A stretch of DNA of 64,000 bases from Tiliqua scincoides (taxonomy: Eukaryota; Chordata; Lepidosauria; Squamata; Scincidae), in assembly GCF_035046505.1 (NCBI RefSeq), contig NC_089821.1, positions 10,926,848 to 10,990,847 on the forward strand. Reading direction: 5' to 3'. Positions 42,427 through 54,321 of this stretch are shown piece after piece. Positions within the stretch are counted from its first letter, which is position 1, and each line of letters starts with the position of its first letter. The notes under the pieces were generated by a model. The model was not told the origin of the DNA and did not search any database. It was given only the letters and a program-made list of their open reading frames with translations. Made by a program: the position numbers and the translations under genes.

Positions 42427-42871
42427 CTGCACCCATAGTAAATACTATAGGTAAAACGATAAAACCAATAAGAACAGACAAAAGAGGACAATGAAAAGAG
42501 CAATTTATTTATTTAATTTTTAAAGAACCTTTGCACTGCATTTCTAAAAACCCAAAGCATACAGCAGAACATAAATGCATCAAGATAACAAGCATCAGAG
42601 TAAAATATTAAAATAAAATATTGAATATTAAAATAAAGACCAAAAAAGCCCAAGCCTAAGCAGGTCTACTCAGAAGTAGGTCTCATTGTACTTAAGGGGG
42701 CTTGCTCCCAGGAAAGCGTGCACAGGATTGTGGCCAGAGACAGTGCTTGTGCCTGCGTTCTCTCTTTATTTTTGGGAACAGCAAATAAAATATCTTCTCC
42801 TTCCAAGTCAGGAAAGGTGCCTGTGGAGAGAGAAAGGCTGAGCTTGTGCTGTGGCTGCTGCTCCTGGGCGG
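42427..42871. other. Upstream of ARHGAP11A; one miniature element
   Basis: Positions about 42655-42735 hold a short palindromic element (ggtctactcagaagtagg, gcttgctcccaggaaagc, cacaggattgtgg). The rest has no recognised feature. Confidence 0.5.
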
Positions 42872-43079
42872 ATGGACGTGGATTGCCAGGCGCTCTGCAG
42901 CCCACTGCAGAACGTCCTCCCGGGCTTCTGTGACAGCGACGTCGCAAAGAACCCGGTTGTGTTGGCTCGGAGAACAGCCAGCCTTGCCTCTTTGTGCCAG
43001 CTGTTCAAGGCGAGGCCCTCTTAGGTGACTACCGCAGTGCCTGAATCCATCCCAACGGAACTCTCATTGGAAAAAAAAA

Positions 43080-43560
43080 AAAAGCAGGTGCTGCCAGGGC
43101 GACTCCGCGCCCCCCCCTCCTGAGCCCCCCGCCGCGCCGGCGCCTGTGGGAAAGGAGTCAGGCGCGCGGAATACAGCCCTGCGTGGCCGTTGGGGGCGGG
43201 GTCCTGAGAGTTCGAACGGGCGCGGACCAATCAGAGCGCGCGGTCCGGGAGGCGGCCAGTTCAAGACCGGGGCCGCGGGCGGGCGGCCGCAGTGTGGGGA
43301 TGAGGCGCGCGCCGTGAAGGAGGCTGAGGGTCGCGGCCATGGCGGGCCGCGGGCGAGGCCTGGCGCGGCTGGCGGTGCGGCAGCAGCTGCGGGCTGCCTA
43401 CGGGATCAAGGTGAAGGGCCGGCAGACGAAGGAGCGGCCGCCGGCAGCCGCAGGGGTGAGTCGGGGTCTCGGTGGTGGGGCCAGGCGGGAGAAGCCTCCG
43501 TGGCTGGGGGAGGGGCCCCCTGCCCCTTTCAATCCTGGGGGGGCTCGGTGGCTGCCCCCA
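43080..43560 (+). promoter_or_regulatory. ARHGAP11A: CpG-rich promoter of ARHGAP11A
   Basis: The region is dense in CG dinucleotides, unlike the rest of the window, and surrounds exon 1. There is no TATA box. An NF-Y type CCAATCAG lies at 43227-43234. A TTCGAA, a known CHR variant, is at 43211-43216. A reverse-strand CTTGAA, a weaker CHR-like sequence, is at 43260-43265, about 28 bases past the CCAAT box. That spacing resembles DREAM/MuvB-controlled G2/M promoters, which suits a mitotic RhoGAP. The promoter call rests on position and composition; the site assignments are inference. Confidence 0.7.
43339..43455 (+). CDS. ARHGAP11A: ARHGAP11A coding exon 1
   Basis: Thirty-nine codons from an ATG in a good context (gcggccATGG) to a GTGAG donor at 43456. 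The peptide has the AYGIKVKG block of the human first exon. It lies in a CpG-rich region. The first residues ([19 protein letters not shown]) differ from human MWDQRLVRLALLQHLRA but align in pattern and length. The exon ends in phase 0. Confidence 0.93.
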
Positions 43561-46500
43561 CCCCCAAGAGCAGCCCCAAGTCTCAGGCCCAGGAGGGCCC
43601 TTTAGTCCCACAGATGCCATCACCGCTTCCTGTGGCAAGGCGTTCCACAGGCTAGAATCGGTCCATGCAATTCCACAGTTGCATTCTGTGGCAAGGTGTT
43701 CCACAGGCTAGAACTGGTGTCTGCAATTTCATCATCGCGTCCTGTGGCAAGGAGTTCCACAGGTTAGAATCATTTTCTGCAGTTCCGTCGCCACATCTTG
43801 TGGCAAGGAACCTATTTCATTCCTATAAGTTGTCACAACCCCAAAACAGAGACTTGGCAACCCTATTGAGTCATGACCCCAAGGTTGAAGAGCACTGCAA
43901 TAGTGGAATGCAGAAAGTTGCCTTGTACCAAATCAAAACCCTGGTCCATCTAGTTCAGTACTGTTGACACTGAGTAGCAGGGATTCTCCAGCATTTCTGA
44001 CAGGGCTGGTGATGCCAGGGATTGGTGATGCCAGGGATTGAACTTAAAAAGTATGTGGTGTACTGCTGAGTTTCTTCTGCCCTTCCTATTTCTAAGTTCA
44101 CCTTTAACAGGCAACTTGGGGATTTTCTGGACTTGCCAAGGAGAAGAAAATTCTCAGAAAGATTCAGGTCCTTTTAAGAATATGGCCCATGTCATAGACA
44201 CAAATCATTCAGCTCTTATACCAAAATCAAAACAGAATGAAAGAATTGTTCCAGATTTTATGACAAAGATACAATTTGTTATTAAGATACAGTTTATATT
44301 CCTGGCAAAGATAAACAGGCCTGTAGTTACTTATTCTTGAATGAGTAAGCAAGAATGGCTGTAATACAATCATAGACCACTGTGATAAGAAGGTTATCTG
44401 TAGTTTAATCTTTGGCACAACCCCCACCCCATTGAGTAACTCTTTCCTCTGATGAAACATGTTGCTTCCAAAACTAGCATCACAGTGACCCAGTTCCATC
44501 AAGAGGTCAGTGCACTAAGTCACATGTTTAGCAGAACACTTGGGGAAATGATTTTGGCTTTCACTTTAAACAGAGATTTTGCATATATGAATTCACAATA
44601 TGAATATAATGGCCTGTACTATTTCTTTGCAGGCTTAACCGTCTTTGACATTGTCATAAACTGAACTTCATAAACAACTAGCTCTGAGATAATCTTGTAG
44701 GTTTTAAGTGAAGTCTTTGTTTCTAATCCAGATAAAGCAATTTGTAAGTTGCAATTTAATAATTGCTATTAAGAATTGCTAATAAAGGTACATCCGCATT
44801 TCTTTTAAATGTTAAGTGTTAAAAATGGGTGGTATTAAATTTATAGGAATTTAGTACTAATTTTGCTTAGGTTCCATTTCCTTGTTACATGATCTATTAA
44901 AAATCAATTTCTTATTTAAATGTGTTATTTCATAGGGCAAAGTCTTTGGAATCGCTCTTCATACATTACCTCATCAAGTTGTGCCTGAATATGGAAGTAT
45001 ACCTTCGTAAGTAAAGCCTGTACTATATTAAACCTGGAATCTTCATAAATATTTCAGTGCTAATCTCAGGTTATATATATATATTATTCTGGAAGGAAAA
45101 GACTGAAAACCTGGGGCTGAATAATGCTCCTCAGCCTACTCCTAACCCCCTCTACACATGCATGCACTGTGGTTGGGGTGGGTAGGAGAAAAGTGTTTCT
45201 TCTGCATTTAATGCTTTGAATGAATAGAAAATTGTTGCATGACCTGCAACTCAATCCTACACATGGCTGCTTAGAAATAAGTCCCACTGAGTTCAGTGGG
45301 TCTTACTGTCAAGTAAGCATGCATAGAATTTCAGCCCTAGTGGTCTGGTGGTGGGATATTGGGACTGATTGCCTGAACAGAAGGGAGAACTAGTGAGTTT
45401 CTAATGGCACATTATGAAACAATTTTGCTGTTTAAATTGTATAAGTGAGTGGACAAGGTGTGAACCAAGGGCACTTGGATGTCTCAGGGCCCAATCCTAT
45501 CCAATTTTCCAGTGTTGGTGCAGCCATGCCAGTGGGATGTGCACTGCTTCCTGTGGCAGGGAGGCAGTCACAGAGACCTCCTCAGAGAATGTTTGTTTAT
45601 CTCTCTGCATTGTAATTATCTCGGGGCTGCATTGTAATTGCATAATGCTAGAAAGTTGGATTGGACCCTTATTTTATTTTATTTTTTGAAGCAGTCAGTG
45701 CTGTTGATCAAGTCCTTAGAGCAGACCAAATTCCATTTCACCAGCAGAGGGTTGGCTTCTCAAACCTTGATTATGCTTACCATTCAGAATGTAAGAGTGA
45801 GGTATCTTGCTAGAGTATCATTTTCATTTTACTTATCAATTAAGACATTGAGTTTTTGCAAAGAGTGAATGCCAAACACTGATTCTTTTTTCTCTTCAGC
45901 TTTTTAGTTGAGACTTGTGAATACTTAGAAGAATATATTCACACAGAAGGACTCTTCAGAAAATCTGGATCGTTTGTTCGCATGAAAATGTTAAAGGTAT
46001 AGTACTGCTGTTTTCCCTATGTCTGTTTTGTTCTTTGTACCTTTGATAAAATGTCGTGTATAAGAACATAAGAAAAGCCCCGCTGGATCAAGCCAAAGGC
46101 CCATCTAGTCCAGCATTCTGTATCTCACAGTGACCCACCAAATGCCCCAGGGAGCACACAAGACAACAGACACAACCTGTGTCCCAGTGCCCTCCCCTGC
46201 ATCTGGCAATCAGAGGCAGCCTGCCTCTAAAACAGGGGTGTCCAAACCCTGACCCTGGGGCCACTTGTGGCCCTCGGGGACTCACAATCCAGTCCTTAGG
46301 GAGCCCCCAATCTCCAGTGAGCCTCTGGCCCTCCAGAGACTTGCTAGAGCCCACGCTGGCCTAATGCAACTGCTCTCAGAGTGAGGGGGACTTTTCATTT
46401 TCTTGCTTGAGCTGTGGGACAAGGGCTTCATCCACTACTTGCTGCTTCGCATCTGTGGGGCAGCAGCAAAGGAAAGGCTGGTCTTACTTTGTGCAAGGCC

Positions 46501-49500
46501 TTTTATAGGCCCTGAGCTATTTCAGGACCATTCATTCATATAAGTACCACTCTATTATATTCATTTATGTAAATTTATTCAAATTTGAACTGTAAATTAA
46601 TTCCTTTCTTTTCCTGGCCCCGACACAGTGTCAGAGAAATGATGTGGCCCTCCTGCCAAAAAGTTTGGACACCCCTGCTCTAAAACCAAGAGCTTGCACA
46701 TGCCTACTATGACTTGTAACCAGTAATGAACTTTTCCTCCAGAAATTTGTCCAATCCCCTCTTAAAGGCATCCAGGCAAGATGTCATCACTTCTTCCTGT
46801 GGCAGAGTTCCACAAACTAATTACATGCTGGGTAAAGAAATAATTTCTTCTGTCTGTCCTAACTCTCCCAACATTCAACTTTCGTGGATGTCCTCTGGTT
46901 CTGGTGTTATGTGAGAGGGAAAATAGCGTCTTTCTATCCACTCTGTCCATCCCCTGCATGATTTTGTATGTCTCAATCATGTCCCCCCTCAGGTGCTTCT
47001 TTTCTAGACTGAAGACCCCCAAACGCTGTAGTCTTTCCTCACAGGGAAGATGCTCCAGCCCAATAATCATTTTGGTTGCTCTCTTTTGCACCTTTTCCAT
47101 CTCCACTATATCCTTTTTGAGATGTGGTGACCAGAACTGGATGAAATACTCCAGGTGTGACCTTACCATTGATTTGTACAACAGCATTACAATATTAGCC
47201 GTCTGATTCTCAATGCCTTGCCTAGTGATCCCAAGCATGGAATTCGCCCTCTTCACTGTCACCGCACATTGGCTTGACATTTTCATCAAGCTGTCCACAA
47301 GGACCCCAAGATCTCTCTCCTGATCTGTCTCAGATAGCTCAGAACCCATTAGCCTATATGTAAAGTTTAGATTCTTTGCCGCAATGTGCATGACTTTACA
47401 CTTATATGTATATGTATATATGTATACATTCCTAATTTGCTAGCTCTGTGCAAAAATTTAAAATAAGTAGACTTTGCTCCCAGGTGAGAGATGATTTCAA
47501 ATATCTCAGCTGAATTGAGCATCCTTAAACATTTTGCACATTTTTCCTCAAATCATGTTACATTCTCCATTTCTGTGTTCTCTCAGTGTGCAGTGGCTTA
47601 TATTGGGTGTGTTGAATTTTTTCCCCTAGAGTAAACTGGACCAAGGGGAAAACTGCCTGTCTGCTGCACAGCCATGTGATGTTGCAGGGCTTCTGAAACA
47701 GTTCTTCAGAGAATTGCCTGAGCCTGTTCTCCCAAGTGACCTGCAAGAAGCATTCATCAAGGCCCAGCAACTAGACATGGAGGAGAAAAACTCTGCCACA
47801 CTACTTCTCTCTTGTCTTATGAATGACAGAGCAATTGAGACCTTGAGATATTTTTTCAATTTTCTCAAAAAAGTGTCTCTAAGGTAGGTAGAGAACATTA
47901 TGAATGTAGTGCTCTTTGCAACAAATACCTGAATATATTATGAAGTGGTAAAAACCATACACTGTCCTCTTTTTCTTTACATCAGTGCTTCGTGCAGGAG
48001 AGCTTTCCCATTTTGCACTGATGACATAATTCTCCAACAAAATTTAAGGCAAATCAGTTGATCTTTACAACCCCTGGAGGTGGAGCTTTTCTCCTTGGAG
48101 AAGTAGGTGAAGACACGCTATTGTCTCTCTTATGCTCCTCACAAGAGAAGTGTGCATACATTTTCTTAATGCCCTCATCTCTCTGGTTACATTTCTATGA
48201 ACCTATCAGTTCTTGATCATATCTTCTGGAATTCTTCTGTTTCTAGAAAAAGCTTATTTTTTCACATTTCCTCTTTGCCTAAGGTATGAGCTACTTGAGA
48301 ACATAGGATTTTGTGCTTTTGTGGAAGTTAGTATGGATGCTGTCAAGTGTTTCTACAGCTGCTAGTGAACAATGAGGAGACAAACAAGAAAGGAAAGCCA
48401 GTAAGGCAAAGGACACCTTCCACCTGTTGCCACTCTGACTGTACCCCTCCCCCACAGTGGCAAATAGAAACACCAGCTGATAAATGACAAGAAGCAAGCC
48501 AGCCATATTTCCTTCTCCTCCCCCCAAAAGAAACCTTCTTCTGTTTTAATGATTTCTTTGATCTTCTGTAAGCCACTATGGTCACCATGGTGTTTTGCCA
48601 AATTCCTGATCCAAACTTCACCTAGAGAACCTGTGCCCACTTTAAGCTAATTAGCTCCCCTTTGTTCCCCAACAGTGGCCCTAGTTCTGCACTGCTGGGC
48701 CCCACCACCAGGATAGCTTGCCTGTTCAACCTGCTGAGGTCCTCCTTCCTCCCCTCTCCTGTCCTGCCAGCAGCTTCTCCAGCCAACTTGGTCCTCAGCA
48801 GGTCTTGGGAGTGGCAGCCACACACCAATCTCCAGTGTTTCCAATAGTCTCTGTTCCAGCAATCCTCAGAAGTCCATTCACCTGTCTGTCCATTAGTCAG
48901 CTAGCTCCTCAGTCCATTAATCTGTTTTGTTCTTTCTCTTTCCTCCTTCAACTACCCACACCTTTTCCTTCCTGCAGGTGCTGCTTTTAACACTGACCTG
49001 GAGGCCTTTTTGCCCCCAAGTGGCTGCAGCTGTGCAGCACACTCATTGTACTCTGAGGCCCTGGTGTTAACCCCTTGCTTGCCTGCCAGAACAAGGGGCC
49101 ACTGTAGACAGGACACCCTATCTCCTCAAGGGTTCTTGTGCATTTCCATTATGCATGGTCAGTGGGAATGTAGCTTCAGATATCCAAATCTTGCAGTTAT
49201 AACTCCAGGCAGCGTGTTTGTGACCTGGCTCTATTTTTGTTTTTCAGGTCCACTGAGAACAAAATGGACAGCAGCAACCTGGCTGTCATTTTTGCCCCAA
49301 ATCTCTTGCAGTCAAGTGAGCCCGACAAGATATCTGTTCAAACAGACAAAAAACTCCGTTTGCAGGCTGCAGTTGTGCAGACACTAATTGATCATGCAGA
49401 AGATATAGGTATGATTATATTTGGGTGTCATGAACTGTATTTTTTTGTGAAGCTGTACCATTCCTTGTATAACACACAATAATCTTTTCCTAATTCAGGG

Positions 49501-52500
49501 AACATACCAAAATACATCCTGGACAAGATGCCTGCAATGCTTGGTATTGATGATCCTGTTTCTACCCCTGTACCGAAAGACTGTGATGAAAGTGAAGGTG
49601 AAACTCCTGGAGAAAGCAAGAGGAGAAGAAGGCGGAGCTTAGGAGGTGGGCACACTTTCACTGTAACTGCCTGCTTCTTATCGAGCTTTACTTTGATTTG
49701 TGGAGATATTGCAGCAAAAATACTGTAAAATGGCGTATATATGGAGTAGCAAGAAAAAAAGACAGGAATGTTTCATTTTAATATGTTGTGAATATTGGAA
49801 TAATAGATTATTTAAATTTGTTAAAGAGACTCTTTGGCCTCTCTCCAGAGTGATCTCTGGTATGAATTCTAACAGTAGTATGAGAAATAGTTGGACAAAT
49901 CCAAAACACCCAAATAGTTCTAAATGTTTCTGGGTTCTCCCCAAGTAATTGTTGACCAATTCGTGTTCTACTTTTAAAATGAGAATAACTTCAGATTAGT
50001 TCATCACTTATGCACATGGTCTTGGTATGATTAAAATAACATTTTAACACTTTTTATGTGGTCAGTTTAACCCATTGCATTCCAGATATCCCTCTGACCA
50101 ATGCTGCTGGGTAGGGTGAGATGGGAGAGCGCATGCCGAAGATAACTTTGGATTATAGCATTGGATCCTCCAGCTGCACTTTCACAAGATTTGGCAAAGG
50201 AAGCTTTTCAAAATGGGTGGCAGGCACTTGTGTTTCTCTCCTAAAAATTTAAAAAACAAATAACTAGGATGTTGTTACCTGGGGAAAATCCACATTTATA
50301 GAGTGTCCATGAGTACATTTATGAGCCCTGTCCCCACAATGGCACTGCCCATAGCTCTGCCAACCACGCTCTGCCCAGAGACAGCATTTGCCTCTTAAGA
50401 CAACTGCTTTTCCTGGGAGAGTGGGGAGGGGCACTATGGAGCATATGAGGTGGCAGCTCTCTGGCACGGTCCCATTTGGTACTGTAATTGTCCACAGTTG
50501 TTACAACATCTGCATAGAGCTTAGGTGTTCTAATGTTCCTTCTTCTATAATTTTTCATTCCCTGAAGCTTGCATAAATATATGTGCAGATGGTGGACCCT
50601 TGAACTTAAAAAGTTGTGCTTGTGCAATACACGCACACCTTGTGAGGTTTACCAAAGCTTCATCGCCACAGCTGGGATTTCATTTTGCTGAGGTAGCTGT
50701 TTTCTAAGGGTCATTCTGATCAGTCACTTATTCTGTTCATACAAATGAGATATGAATAGCAGTATTTTAACAGTTGATGTTGGGTAAAGAGAACAAAATT
50801 GGTACACTGTTAAGAAGCTGTCTTTTTGACTTCTTAAAGAATAAAAATCATGGTTTGTCTTTAGAAATGGGACACTGCCATCCTATGCATGTTTACTTGG
50901 AAGTGACTCCCATTATAGTCAGTGGGGCTTACTCTCAGGTAAGTGTGCATATGATTGCAATCAAAGTTTTCTATTTGAAGGCCTGATTACTTGGTGTCTC
51001 TTCGATTACAGATATTGTTAGTGGGGCTCTGAATAAACTTAAATCTAACAGAACACCTTCCACTACACCCCAGAAAGACAGAAGTGGTAGGTATTGTGCA
51101 TTTGCATGGCACCACGTACCTTGAGCCCAAGACTTGTGTGCAAGACTGGACTGAACAGCATGTGGAAGATGCCAAGCAGGGCTGTAATACTGACTTGCTT
51201 GCAATTAACTTGCAATTGATTTGCTGCTGTATTGATAGTAATAGCCTGCATTCTTAAAGATGGAAACTGGGCTCTTTTTTTTGTTGCTGCATACTAAAGC
51301 TTGGGTGATGTAATATTCAGCTTTGTTAGCTGGTAGAGAAGCTGTCTAAGCTTGGGTGTGTGCTGCTTCAGAAACATTGCCCTTCTCTTTCTTTATATTG
51401 AAAAGAGTGCATGGGCTTAAACATATATCATCTGCAAAGAGAGATGAAAAGGTTCTGGAAATTTTGGAAACGTCGTTTTGTGAAAAAAAGACAAGGTAAG
51501 CTGTGGAAATGGAAATTTGGGAAAAATTGAAATGTTCTGTATGTGCTTAGTTGATCATACAGACAGCGCAATGCTATGCACTTCTGCTGAGAAGTCCTGA
51601 GGCATTCAGCGGGTTTGCTCCCAGGTAAGTGCACTTAACATTGAAACTAAAAGATTTAGGCAGCAATGTGAAAACAGGTTTTTTTAATGTGGTATAAATA
51701 TAATTTATAAGCGGTATATAAATACTGTTAATATATAAATACTGTTAACGATAATGCAGATGCAAAAGAAATCTGTGTGTATTGTGAAGAAGCTACAGCG
51801 AAGCCAATGTCCTGTGTTCATGTAAATAGCCAAATAATGTAACACAAAAATATAGCGACTGAAAAAACTATGAACAATGTAACTCAAACTAGTTACAACA
51901 ATTCTTACAGAAAGGCATTAAGAACTTAGACTTGGCTATACTCAGAAATGACAATAGCTGCTTCCAGTGAAAGGCTCCAAGACCACCTGACAATCTGCAC
52001 CAGCAAGATGTCATTTCAGTACTTAACATCCTCAAGTTCTTACAAAACGTAATTGTGGATCATGGAATTTACATTCTGTAATTCCTTGGTCCTTATTTGA
52101 TGTCAGAGAAGAGATTGCAAAATAGTTGAGTTGATACATTGATACACCAGGTTGTAGCAACCTCTGAATTTATTCATCTGCAAAAGTATTATGACTTGCA
52201 GCCTGTCATACTTTTGTAGGGCAGCAAAACAACTGTCTAATAATTAAAACTATTTAACTCTTCATTGAGAAAGAATGGGTTTCATGATACCTGTTTCAAT
52301 TTTTCCAAAATTTCTGGTGTTTCCATTTCTACCCATAGAAAATCCATTGTTCCCTTTAAAGCTTTCTTGTCTTTTTTCCTGGGTGTACTACTTTAACTTC
52401 CAATTAATCCCTTTTGTGTTCCCATATTAATATAATTGAGTGCTGGACCTTTTCTGCTGCAGCAAATGTAAGTCTTTGTTATTTTCAACTTCATAAGTTT

Positions 52501-54249
52501 AGTGTTTTGTTTTAAGGCTTTTATCGCAGCTATTACTTCCTTTACAGTTTTTTCGTCGGTGACTCCAGTGCTTGTTACTCCAAGTACGAAGCGCAAATAT
52601 CCAGCTGATTCTGTTCAAGGCTTCTCTAACAAGAAAAGGCGCTCTCTCAGGCATAACTTAGCTCTTGAATTGCTACCAAGTAGTGTCTTTAACATTAGTT
52701 CAACACCTGCATCAGGTAGTGTGATCATTCATTCAACTTTTCCCATTTCATTACTCTTGATTGACAATCATTCTCTTTGGCCTTGTAGCAATGTAGAACT
52801 ATTGCCAGTGAAGGGAGCTGCATAAAAATATGTACATTCTTTCTATGACCTCACAATACTTACTGCTATATATTGGTGCTCACAAGGTTTTTCCTGCTTT
52901 GGCCAAATTATACTACTTTGAATGAATAGAAGACTGAGGTCCATGAATAGGGAAGAACAAGTTCTTAAAGAAATTACTTTGCAATTCACAACTGATACAA
53001 TTAACCAATTCTCTATTACCCTGCAGCTCAGTTTGAAGCAAGCCCTTGTGCCTCTCTTGAGGCATCTCAGAGCTTACTGTCTACCTCTATCACTAGTGAC
53101 AAGCAAAGTATAGGAAGTCGAAGAAGCAAAAGGATTGCCAGCAAGAAAGTGCAAAGGTGAGATTTGCCCAAACACAGACAGTTGCAGTAGAAAAGGGCAA
53201 AAATGCTACCAAATACTTTGTGCCATTTAATGTCACCTGGTTGCTGTACAAGGTTTTGATCTTCACAATTCTAAATGAAATATGATGTGTGACTCAAGTT
53301 CTGTGGCTTATTTCTTTGAAAGTGAGATGATCTTATGGTTCATAGATTACTCTTGGTTTTTATTGATGCATTGTCATACTCATTTTAGAAATAATTTAAT
53401 GTGATCATTTAATACTGTAGTGTGTTTCATATTACTAAATTTTCTCAATATATTTTTTGTAGTATATAACTGTTTATTCTTAAGGGACTCTTATTATATG
53501 CAATGTATCTGGGTTTTGAATTGGAATATCAAGACTTCGGAACAAGGTGCACTCAGTTTATTTCTCTTTTCTTTCAGGGTTGAATCTGGGAAAATGGGTT
53601 GCTTCTCTCCGAAGATTAGTCGGAAAGAGATGGTGCGCAGGTCACTGCGATTAAAATTCCTCCTAGGAAAGAGCAACAAAGAGGTACTCTGAATGTTCCC
53701 CCCCTCCGCCATGCTCCTTATTTCACGTCATAGCAGAAATCTGTTCTGTGGTAGTTACTTTTAGTCTTCAGGCACTTTTAGCTGATTTATTTTCTAATTA
53801 TTGCTATAACTGAAACTTCATGCAGGCAATATGTGGTGTGGCTTGGTGAGGGTAGAATTTGGAAACGATATAGTCGCATGACTCCGTTTTCCCCCACTTG
53901 TGTGGGGGAAAGTGTGTGTGTGTTTTATTTCTTGGGCTATGTTGGTGCATGGAGAAATCCTGGACATTTGAGCCCATTCATTCATTCATTTCAGTCATTC
54001 ATCCAAGTTCCATCTCTAATGTATTTATTTAAATTTTATATTTAATTTCTTTTTCTGGCCCTCAACACCATGCCAGATATTTGATGCGGCCCTTCGGCCA
54101 AAAAGTTTAGAGACCCCTGCAGTATAGGAATGAAAAGGACAAAGCCAAGCTGACAGTTGCATTCCTAAAACAAATGTGAGGCAGTTTGTTTAATTCTTTC
54201 TTAAAGTATAAAAGTGCTATAGCATTTGTAGAGTCAGCACAAAGTATTA

Positions 54250-54321
<72 letters not shown>

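Noticed and set aside
43146-43655. 169-codon GC-rich ORF overlapping ARHGAP11A exon 1
   Set aside because: It is open because CpG-rich DNA has few stops. The exon 1 frame (from 43339) is the one that matches ARHGAP11A and splices in phase.
43614-43811. CRISPR-like array
   Set aside because: The 56-base periodic units are contiguous CR1-derived repeats without spacers, in a vertebrate intron.
51081-51095. Alternative donor for ARHGAP11A exon 7 at 51091
   Set aside because: It would put exon 8 out of frame. The donor at 51087 keeps the frame and the human peptide length.
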